Below, one piece after another: positions 1 to 3,862 of a stretch of DNA of 6,851 nucleotides (the stretch's first letter is position 1; every line of letters begins with the position of its first letter). The position numbers were made by a program, and so were the translations under genes. Below the pieces are notes generated by a model, which searched no databases, was not told the DNA's origin, and saw only the letters and a list, made by a program, of their open reading frames with translations. This DNA is from Clostridiales bacterium. GTDB lineage: Bacteria > Bacillota > Clostridia > Peptostreptococcales > Anaerovoracaceae. The stretch spans positions 1 to 6,851 of the forward strand of contig DPKU01000164.1 in assembly GCA_003542355.1 (NCBI GenBank), read 5' to 3'.

Positions 1-351
1 GTGGAGCAAGAAATCATTGAACCCGAGGAGGTTCTCAGGGAAACCTGGGATGCGCCGATCACACGATACGAGATGATTCGGATCCTGACCAGGCTTTCGG
101 AAAATACCCTGAATGAACCAAAAGCAGACATGACCGGCATAGAGAGCATGATATCCGATTACGATCAAGTGCTGCAAAACAAAGGCTACGCATATTATGT
201 GGAACAAGCCTATGGCAAGGGTCTGGTGTCAGGAATGGACGAATCGGGCACGTTTGCCGGAGATCTGACCGGTACGAGAGCGCAAGCTGCAACCATGGTC
301 CTGGCGCTGGTGGATGTGACGGCGCGAAAGACAGTATCCAGCGAAATGTAA
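1..351 (+). CDS. SLH-domain protein, C-terminal fragment (5' end outside window)
   Basis: The reading frame is open from the first base and ends at TAA 349-351, so only the last 116 residues are visible. The GTG at position 1 is probably an internal Val codon, since no ribosome binding site can be seen. The segment shows an S-layer homology pattern. ITRYEMIRIL (residues 20-29) resembles the ITRAE opening of an SLH unit. AYGKGLVSGMDESGTF (70-85) followed by TRAQAATM (92-99) matches the conserved 'A...GLI.G..DGTF.P...TRAEAA.M' core. SLH domains bind pyruvylated secondary cell wall polymers and hold secreted proteins at the surface of Gram-positive bacteria. The protein ends soon after the SLH core, so this is a C-terminal anchor; upstream SLH repeats and an effector domain are expected outside the window. 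The gene sits 18 nt before a protease gene on the same strand, suggesting cotranscription. Confidence 0.8.
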   Translation: MEQEIIEPEEVLRETWDAPITRYEMIRILTRLSENTLNEPKADMTGIESMISDYDQVLQNKGYAYYVEQAYGKGLVSGMDESGTFAGDLTGTRAQAATMVLALVDVTARKTVSSEM

Positions 352-369
352 AAAACGGGGACAACGCAA

Positions 370-1197
370 GTGAAAGCAAAAGCAAAAGTAAGAGTAATAC
401 TGGTTTCCGTTATAGTAATATTAGTTTTCCTTCCTTTGATCAAGCCAGTCTATCATCAAGCGACCAATCGGGAATTGATAGAAAGTATTGAGCGTAATGC
501 GCTCTCTGCGAATATCAAGATTGTTCAGCTTACACATGAAACCGGGATGAACAGCAGTTCCATAGCTGTTTCGGCTGGAGCGAGCGGTGTGATCATAAGG
601 AAGGATGGCAACAGATATTTTGCCTTAACTGCCAATCATGTGATCGCTGCGTTGGATGATGCGGACAGCGTTCAGATCATTGTTTTGGGCTATGATGATT
701 TGGACTTTAAGGATTCTCTAAACAGTGGAGAAGCGTACGTGGGAATTGAGGACTACTACAGACAATTTCCCGAAGCTGCAGTGGAATACGCGGACGAAAA
801 ATCCGACTTGGCATTGATTTGTTTTACAAGTGATAAAGCTTATTCTGTTCTGTCATTGGCGGAAAATGCCGTAAAGTATGGAGGCACAGTGGCATCCATG
901 AGTAATCCATATGGCAAAAGAAACGAGGTCACTGCAGGGACAATTGGAAGCCAGGGATTTTGGGACTATGAAGATAAAGAAGGAAAATTTAAATACTCGA
1001 TCATAAAACATTCAGCTTTCATATCTGCAGGAAGCAGCGGCAGCGCATTACTGAACGAAGATTTGGAGATCGTAGGCATCAATTTAGGGGGCAAGGAGAA
1101 TTTGCTTCACCAGTTTGTGTCTGGGATGGCAATAACAAATGATCAAATACGTGCTTTTTTAGAAGAATGGCGTGGGAATGCTTTTCCAGTCGAATAA
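370..1197 (+). CDS. membrane-anchored trypsin-like serine protease
   Basis: A 275-residue protein that starts at GTG 370, with a G-rich stretch (ACGGGG, 355-360) 9 nt upstream as the likely ribosome binding site; no ATG lies nearby. Residues 7-24 form a hydrophobic segment after a Lys/Arg-rich start (signal anchor or uncleaved signal peptide), so the catalytic part should face outside. The rest fits the trypsin-like peptidase fold (Trypsin_2 / S1 type). The catalytic His is in LTANHVIA (H90), the Asp in KSDLALI (D146), and the Ser in AGSSGSALL (S223, in the place of the usual GNSGGP motif). It is followed by the typical EIVGIN strand (233-238). No PDZ domain follows, unlike HtrA/DegP, so this is a short stand-alone protease. 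The substrate is unknown. It directly follows the SLH protein gene and may act on cell-surface proteins (inference). Confidence 0.85.
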   Translation: MKAKAKVRVILVSVIVILVFLPLIKPVYHQATNRELIESIERNALSANIKIVQLTHETGMNSSSIAVSAGASGVIIRKDGNRYFALTANHVIAALDDADSVQIIVLGYDDLDFKDSLNSGEAYVGIEDYYRQFPEAAVEYADEKSDLALICFTSDKAYSVLSLAENAVKYGGTVASMSNPYGKRNEVTAGTIGSQGFWDYEDKEGKFKYSIIKHSAFISAGSSGSALLNEDLEIVGINLGGKENLLHQFVSGMAITNDQIRAFLEEWRGNAFPVE

Positions 1198-1205
1198 CTG
1201 GATCT

Positions 1206-1236
1206 ATGATTACAAGGATCGCCGGATTGTAATCAT
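1206..1236. repeat. 10-bp perfect inverted repeat after the protease gene
   Basis: ATGATTACAA (1206-1215) and TTGTAATCAT (1227-1236) are exact reverse complements around an 11-nt spacer (GGATCGCCGGA). The repeat begins 9 nt after the protease stop codon, the usual place for a terminator. However, the arms are AT-rich and no T-run follows on either strand, so intrinsic termination is doubtful. It could equally stabilise the 3' end of the transcript or be a protein-binding site. Confidence 0.5.
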
Positions 1237-1796
1237 TGAATAGGTCAAAGGCGATTGCAGAATAGACGGAGCTGGAAAAAAGCAAAATCGTTAACCCGAC
1301 AAGCTGCAAAAGCGAGACGACCCCTGTAACAACCATCGGAAGCAAGGACTGGCAAAATATCATTCCCCAAAAGGACCGCGTTTTCATTGCATCTTTTAGG
1401 GATCACGAGAGCGGTTCGGTTCTTATGTCGGTTGCGATTGAAGATTCCATTGTGGGAGCTTTTTTATTATCCGGCAGAAGCCCGGCCGGATTGCATTAGT
1501 AGAGTCGTTAATTTATTTTTTTTCGAGCATACGATTCTCCGGTTTTTGGGCATGGACAATTCAAAATCTGATTATAAGTGTTTTGGCCGGGGGGCGTCAA
1601 TGACGGCGACGGCGAAAATCCCAGTGCCTGGCCACCTCTGCTTATGCGTGGCGGAGAATATAAATTGATAATACAGAAGCGTACTGCTTATTTTTATTTA
1701 GGCTTGACTTATCTCAACATTAGGTGTAACTTAATGGTAAGACATATAGGTAACACATTTAGGCAAGACATGCAGATGGAATCACTGAATATGCAA

Positions 1797-1813
1797 ATAG
1801 CATAAGTTGCTAT
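1797..1813. repeat. 6-bp hairpin upstream of the lmo0937-family gene
   Basis: ATAGCA (1797-1802) and TGCTAT (1808-1813) are perfect complements around TAAGT. The repeat lies 53 nt before the start of the small membrane protein. Together with the hairpin at 1827-1845 it may belong to a 5' untranslated region or an operator. Its short length means chance cannot be excluded. Confidence 0.35.
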
Positions 1814-1826
1814 GTGCGTTCGTTTA

Positions 1827-1845
1827 CAACGATGTATGATCGTTG
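1827..1845 (+). promoter_or_regulatory. 7-bp inverted repeat in the leader of the lmo0937-family gene
   Basis: CAACGAT (1827-1833) and ATCGTTG (1839-1845) pair perfectly around a 5-nt loop (GTATG). The repeat ends 21 nt before the ATG at 1867, directly ahead of the purine-rich ribosome binding region. This suits an operator or an RNA hairpin that modulates translation. The role is inferred from position only. Confidence 0.35.
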
Positions 1846-1866
1846 AAGAAAGAGATGGGGTTCGTT

Positions 1867-2016
1867 ATGTTGTGGACTATAGTAGTTGTTCTTCTTGTTT
1901 TATGGCTTCTTGGAATGGTCAGCTCGGTTACTCTGGGGGGATTTATTCACGTCCTTCTGGTTATTGCGCTCGTTGTGGTTGTGGTAAACTTCATCAGCGG
2001 CAGAAAGAGGCTGTGA
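1867..2016 (+). CDS. lmo0937-family small membrane protein
   Basis: A 49-residue, almost entirely hydrophobic protein: it begins MLWTIVVVLLVLWLLGMV, continues through SSVTLGGFIHVLLVIALV, and ends NFISGRKRL. The pattern 'MLW..(hydrophobic)..WLLG.VSS.TLGGFIH.LLVIA....NFISGR+' is the signature of the short lmo0937-family membrane proteins common in Firmicutes. Two transmembrane helices (about 3-17 and 25-42) are joined by an SSVTLGG turn, with a positive tail (RKR) expected in the cytoplasm. No biochemical role is known to me; such proteins are often near general stress genes. A G-rich ribosome binding region (GATGGGG, 1854-1860) lies 6 nt before the ATG. The next reading frame starts 5 nt after the stop codon, and a CsbD gene follows, so these three probably form one transcript. 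Confidence 0.85.
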   Translation: MLWTIVVVLLVLWLLGMVSSVTLGGFIHVLLVIALVVVVVNFISGRKRL

Positions 2017-2021
2017 GTCAA

Positions 2022-2251
2022 ATGATGAAGCAAACAGAGATACGCAGTATATAGTAGGATTTTTCGAAGGCATCTTCTCCCCGTTAAAGACCGGCGGAGC
2101 GGAAACAACAGGAGTTTTTGAGCCGGCAACAACAATTGCGATTGTTGTAGTAGCGATCATTGCATGGCTTGTGATGAGGCTGATGACGCCAAGCACCAGT
2201 AACAAGGTGGAACGAACGGAGTACGCAGAGCATACCAATTCAGAGAAGTAG
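2022..2251 (+). pseudogene. small membrane protein, apparently frameshifted
   Basis: A plausible coding stretch in the frame ending at TAG 2249-2251 encodes YIVGFFEGIFSPLKTGG, then FEPATTIAIVVVAIIAWLVM (one transmembrane helix) and a polar tail ending HTNSEK. That frame is open from 1988 but has no ATG, GTG or TTG before the helix. A good start does exist in another frame: ATG 2022 (or 2025), with AAGAGG (2005-2010) upstream. It gives MMKQTEIRSI and then hits TAG at 2052-2054. A single missing base near 2051 would join the two parts as MMKQTEIRSI-IVGFFEGIFSPL, about 76 residues. The natural reading is therefore a one-base deletion (mutation or sequencing error); a programmed frameshift is less likely. 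I do not recognise the family. It sits between the lmo0937-type gene and the CsbD gene. Confidence 0.5.
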
Positions 2252-2267
2252 TTTGGGACCTATCCTT

Positions 2268-2274
2268 AAGGAGG
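2268..2274 (+). promoter_or_regulatory. strong ribosome binding site of the CsbD gene
   Basis: AAGGAGG is a perfect Shine-Dalgarno core. It lies 3 nt before ATG 2278 and 6 nt before the second, in-frame ATG 2281. Spacing favours initiation at the second ATG, which would shorten the protein by one residue. Confidence 0.75.
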
Positions 2275-2277
2275 ATT

Positions 2278-2478
2278 ATGATGAATACAGATATTTTAGA
2301 AGGCAAATGGGAACAAGTCAAAGGTGAAATGCAAAAAAAATGGGGCAAGCTGACAAACGATGATCTTGATGTTATCAAGGGCAACAGCAAAATCTTAGCG
2401 GGTAAACTTCAAGAGCATTATGGATTAACAAAAGAAGATGCAGAAAAGGAAATCGAGAATTTTAACCATAAAGATTAA
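2278..2478 (+). CDS. CsbD family protein
   Basis: A 66-residue (or 65, if ATG 2281 is used) soluble, charged protein that matches the CsbD family nearly end to end. The recognisable blocks are ILEGKWEQVKGEMQKKWGKL (6-25), then the 'T.DDLDVI.G....L.GKLQE.YG' core (26-49), and TKEDAEKEIENF (51-62). CsbD proteins are small helical proteins, strongly induced by general stress in Bacillus (sigma-B regulon); their molecular function is unknown. It has a near-perfect ribosome binding site and starts 26 nt after the end of the preceding reading frame, so it is probably the last gene of the small cluster starting at 1867. No terminator directly follows; the bidirectional hairpin at 2712-2745 is the first good one downstream. 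Confidence 0.95.
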   Translation: MMNTDILEGKWEQVKGEMQKKWGKLTNDDLDVIKGNSKILAGKLQEHYGLTKEDAEKEIENFNHKD

Positions 2479-2515
2479 AACGAAATGCAGATAGTAAGCC
2501 AACAATACTCTGACT

Positions 2516-2532
2516 TGGTATACCCACAGGGG
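2516..2532 (-). repeat. partial copy of the tRNA-Lys 3' end (att-like)
   Basis: On the plus strand TTGGTATACCCACAGGGG (2515-2532) corresponds to CTGGTACACCCACAGGGG (2747-2764) at the 3' end of the tRNA-Lys gene. From TGGTA onward there is one mismatch in 17 bases. The copy covers the CCA end, the acceptor 3' strand and half of the T stem, with no T loop, so it is not a tRNA gene. Duplicated tRNA 3' ends of this kind are typical scars or attachment sites of tyrosine-integrase elements. The two copies are about 232 bp apart in the same orientation, and no integrase is seen between them. Confidence 0.5.
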
Positions 2533-2549
2533 TTTGGTATATAATAACA

Positions 2550-2561
2550 TCCACAGGGGCT
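2550..2561 (-). repeat. second short copy of the tRNA-Lys T-stem/acceptor junction
   Basis: CCACAGGGGCT (2551-2561) repeats 11 bases of the tRNA-Lys gene (2756-2766) in the same orientation, and its core also occurs in the copy at 2516-2532. Three copies of CCACAGGGG within 240 bp suggest repeated recombination or duplication around the tRNA 3' end. The match is short, so confidence is modest. Confidence 0.4.
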
Positions 2562-2565
2562 TACA

Positions 2566-2595
2566 CAAATGTCCGGCCGAAAGGCCGGACATTTG
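2566..2595. repeat. perfect 13-bp inverted repeat with GAAA tetraloop
   Basis: CAAATGTCCGGCC (2566-2578) and GGCCGGACATTTG (2583-2595) are exact complements around GAAA (2579-2582). As plus-strand RNA this is a very stable hairpin with a GNRA tetraloop. No T-run follows, so it is not an ordinary intrinsic terminator. It opens a GC-rich, non-coding-looking stretch that runs to about 2710 and could be a REP-like repeat or part of a structured RNA. A genome copy count would decide. Confidence 0.75.
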
Positions 2596-2711
2596 CCGTC
2601 CGTCGTCTCCCCGTTCGGTCGACTCGGACCGCAGGCTGCTCGAGGATTCGCTGGACCCTCTCGCTGACGCCTGCGCCCTTTCGGGTTCGAGCCCCCGTGG
2701 GCCCTGGCAAT
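2596..2711. other. GC-rich, potentially structured non-coding segment
   Basis: This stretch is visibly richer in GC than its neighbours and has further complementary segments: CGGTC (2615-2619) with GACCG (2627-2631), and CGCAGGC (2630-2636) with GCCTGCG (2669-2675). It ends in GGGTTCGAGCCCCCGTGGG (2683-2701), an inverted near-copy of the T arm of the adjacent tRNA. Open frames across it on the minus strand give Arg/Ser/Gly-rich translations that look like noise. It may be a repeat element or an unrecognised structured RNA; I cannot assign a family. The T-arm-like part is not a functional plus-strand tRNA: its T stem is broken and no matching 5' acceptor strand exists upstream. Confidence 0.4.
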
Positions 2712-2745
2712 AAAAAACACTGCAATTTTGTTGCAGTGTTTTTTT
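2712..2745 (-). terminator. bidirectional intrinsic terminator downstream of tRNA-Lys
   Basis: The arms 2712-2725 (AAAAAACACTGCAA reading outward) and 2731-2744 are perfect 14-bp complements with a 5-nt loop (TTTTG). The core is AACACTGCAA / TTGCAGTGTT, with A-runs on one side and T-runs on the other, so it ends in U-rich RNA on both strands. On the minus strand it directly follows the tRNA CCA end. On the plus strand it can terminate read-through from the CsbD cluster. Confidence 0.9.
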
Positions 2746-2747
2746 CC

Positions 2748-2823
2748 TGGTACACCCACAGGGGCTCGAACCCTGGACACCCTGATTAAGAGTCAGGTGC
2801 TCTACCAACTGAGCTATGGATGC
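2748..2823 (-). tRNA. tRNA-Lys (anticodon CTT)
   Basis: Read on the minus strand, this 76-nt segment folds as a complete cloverleaf. The acceptor GCATCCA pairs with TGGGTGT (with G-U at 1-72 and 4-69). The D stem is GCTC/GAGC around AGTTGGTA. The anticodon stem CCTGA/TCAGG encloses the loop CTCTTAA, giving anticodon CTT (reads AAG, lysine). The variable loop is GTGTC, and the T stem CAGGG/CCCTG encloses TTCGAGC. The discriminator is A and CCA is encoded in the DNA. A strong promoter lies upstream (2853-2881) and a terminator just downstream, so this is a self-contained single-tRNA transcription unit. Its 3' end is partly duplicated nearby, as expected of an integration target. Confidence 0.96.
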
Positions 2824-2852
2824 ACATATTTCGACGATTTTACGCAAAGGTT

Positions 2853-2881
2853 ATGATACCACTGGGTGCATTGCCTGTCAA
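2853..2881 (-). promoter_or_regulatory. sigma-A-type promoter of tRNA-Lys
   Basis: On the minus strand, TTGACA (2881-2876) is a consensus -35, followed after exactly 17 nt by TATCAT (2858-2853), a 5/6 match to the -10 consensus. Transcription should start near 2846, giving a leader of about 23 nt before the tRNA 5' end at 2823. Such a near-perfect promoter is typical of stable RNA genes. Confidence 0.85.
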
Positions 2882-2903
2882 GAAGAAAGTAGCGACGCTG
2901 TGC

Positions 2904-3761
2904 TCAAAACGTTTCCAGCGTCCCATCGGCGTATACGATACCGGTCATCTCGTACTCGAAGATGAGGTCTTCGAATTTTTCATTGTAAAATTTGGTATGC
3001 TCGTCCATAAACTCGTTGACTTCAAAGCCCAGATCATCGAAGGATACAGAGCCGTTTGTAGGTATCGTCTTGCCTGTAAAATCGCACTGGGAGGACAGGA
3101 TATCGGCGCCGAACATGTCTTTGATCAATAATACGCCTTGTATCCCCTTGATATCCCGGTCTTCCATATTGGAGATCTCGAATGCCAGCTCCACCCAGGG
3201 GGAATACCGGCCTGCGTTGTAGTCTTCGGACATGTTCGTCTTTCCCGTTACGATCACCGCTGCCTTTTGTGTGGTGAGGGACGTTTCGTCAGACATGCTT
3301 CCGGATTCAAGGGCATCGCTAAAAACAACTTCGCTGACACTGTATTGAAATTTCAGGTCTTCGTATGCTTCATTGTACAGCTTCAAATGCGTGTCCATAA
3401 ACTGAGTGATATCCATGCCCAGGTCCGTTATTGTTAGCGAACTGTTGGTCGGTATGGTTTGCCCCGTAAAATCACAGTTGATAGACAGGATCTCGGCGTC
3501 GAACAAGTCGAGAATCTGCAGGGTGCCCTGCACGCCCTTGATGTCTTTGTCTGTCTTGTTTTCCACATTGAATGTGAATTCAACCCGGTCTGAATACTGG
3601 CCTGCTTCCATATCTTCTGTGATATTTGTTTTATTCGTGACGGTGACAACGACTTCTGTCGCCGGTCCTTGGTCAATTGCGCGTCCGCATCCGCCGGATA
3701 TTACGGCAATGCCAGACACCAATACTATAGTCATTAAGATCAGTGCAGCTATTTTCTTCAT
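2904..3761 (-). CDS. lipoprotein with two tandem copies of one extracellular domain
   Basis: A 285-residue protein. Two Lys and a hydrophobic stretch (4-21) lead to ISGGC, a lipobox-like site with Cys25 as the lipidated residue; the -3 position is Ser, so the lipobox is not ideal. The mature part consists of two copies of one domain (about 38-150 and 168-280) at a constant offset of 130 residues. Matched pairs include TNKTNITED/TGKTNMSED, DKDIKGVQG/DRDIKGIQG, CDFTGQTIPTN/CDFTGKTIPTN and YNEAYEDL/YNEKFEDL. Each copy has one Cys (96, 226). The pattern resembles the small beta-sandwich FxLYD/DUF4352-like domains of Gram-positive lipoproteins, but I do not recognise a named family. ATG 3761 has GGAAGGG (3773-3767) 5 nt upstream. 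The gene is divergent from the zinc-ribbon gene and shares its promoter region. Confidence 0.85.
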   Translation of the reverse strand: MKKIAALILMTIVLVSGIAVISGGCGRAIDQGPATEVVVTVTNKTNITEDMEAGQYSDRVEFTFNVENKTDKDIKGVQGTLQILDLFDAEILSINCDFTGQTIPTNSSLTITDLGMDITQFMDTHLKLYNEAYEDLKFQYSVSEVVFSDALESGSMSDETSLTTQKAAVIVTGKTNMSEDYNAGRYSPWVELAFEISNMEDRDIKGIQGVLLIKDMFGADILSSQCDFTGKTIPTNGSVSFDDLGFEVNEFMDEHTKFYNEKFEDLIFEYEMTGIVYADGTLETF

Positions 3762-3796
3762 TTCATCCCTTCCGCGCAGAATATAGTCCTCAATTC

Positions 3797-3825
3797 TTGC
3801 GCATAAACCATATTTATACTATAAT
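3797..3825 (+). promoter_or_regulatory. promoter of the zinc-ribbon membrane protein gene
   Basis: TTGCGC (3797-3802, 4/6 to the -35 consensus) and TATAAT (3820-3825, perfect -10) are 17 nt apart. The start would be near 3832, about 30 nt before the ATG at 3863. The -10 overlaps that of the opposing promoter. Confidence 0.65.
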
Positions 3826-3849
3826 ATCATGGAGTATAAGCTATCGCAA
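3821..3849 (-). promoter_or_regulatory. promoter of the lipoprotein gene
   Basis: On the minus strand TTGCGA (3849-3844) and TATTAT (3826-3821) are 17 nt apart. The start would be near 3814, giving a leader of about 53 nt before the lipoprotein ATG at 3761. The -10 shares bases 3821-3825 with the plus-strand -10, so polymerase should not be able to occupy both at once. An alternative, weaker -10 (TATATT) lies closer to the gene. Confidence 0.55.
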
Positions 3850-3862
3850 CGGAGGAAACGGA

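Larger units (their letters stand above)
1198..1866. other. gene-poor 669-bp interval
   Basis: No convincing intact gene is seen here. Both strands contain short open stretches with protein-like composition. On the minus strand, a frame from 1387 down to about 1200 would encode a hydrophobic N-terminus (MKTRSFWGMIFCQSLLPMVV...), with a stop codon directly upstream of its ATG and no clear ribosome binding site. On the plus strand, a frame from 1266 to 1499 is open but has no early start codon. Neither resembles a family I recognise, and they overlap each other, so at most one could be a gene remnant. A TTGACT (1704-1709) could be a -35 box, but only a poor -10 (TAACTT, 1727-1732) lies 17 nt downstream. 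Three inverted repeats (1206-1236, 1797-1813, 1827-1845) are listed separately. A weaker 7-bp repeat, ATCCGGC/GCCGGAT, lies at 1469-1491. Confidence 0.5.

Noticed and set aside
1812..2054. 80-residue plus-strand frame overlapping the lmo0937-family gene
   Set aside because: It is a shadow frame: the 49-residue frame within it matches a known family and has its own ribosome binding site. Only its last ten codons (from ATG 2022) may be real, as the start of the frameshifted gene.
2516..2570. CRISPR-like array from the repeated CCACAGGGG motif
   Set aside because: Only three short copies with irregular spacing, all explained by the tRNA 3' end.
2683..2708. A possible plus-strand tRNA 3' end
   Set aside because: The T stem has a C-C mismatch, there is no CCA end, and no complementary 5' acceptor strand or anticodon arm lies upstream.
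2425..2847. Minus-strand open frames across the tRNA and its downstream region
   Set aside because: They read through a tRNA gene and a terminator hairpin. The translations are Arg/Ser/Gly-rich and contain the typical antisense-of-tRNA peptide, so they are not genes.
2820..3786. Plus-strand frames antisense to the lipoprotein gene
   Set aside because: The lipoprotein has a signal peptide, lipobox and internal duplication at the protein level, which fixes the coding strand as minus.
3743..3862. Longer version of the zinc-ribbon protein with 40 extra N-terminal residues
   Set aside because: The extension crosses the divergent promoter region and overlaps the lipoprotein start; the good ribosome binding site and the zinc ribbon support ATG 3863.
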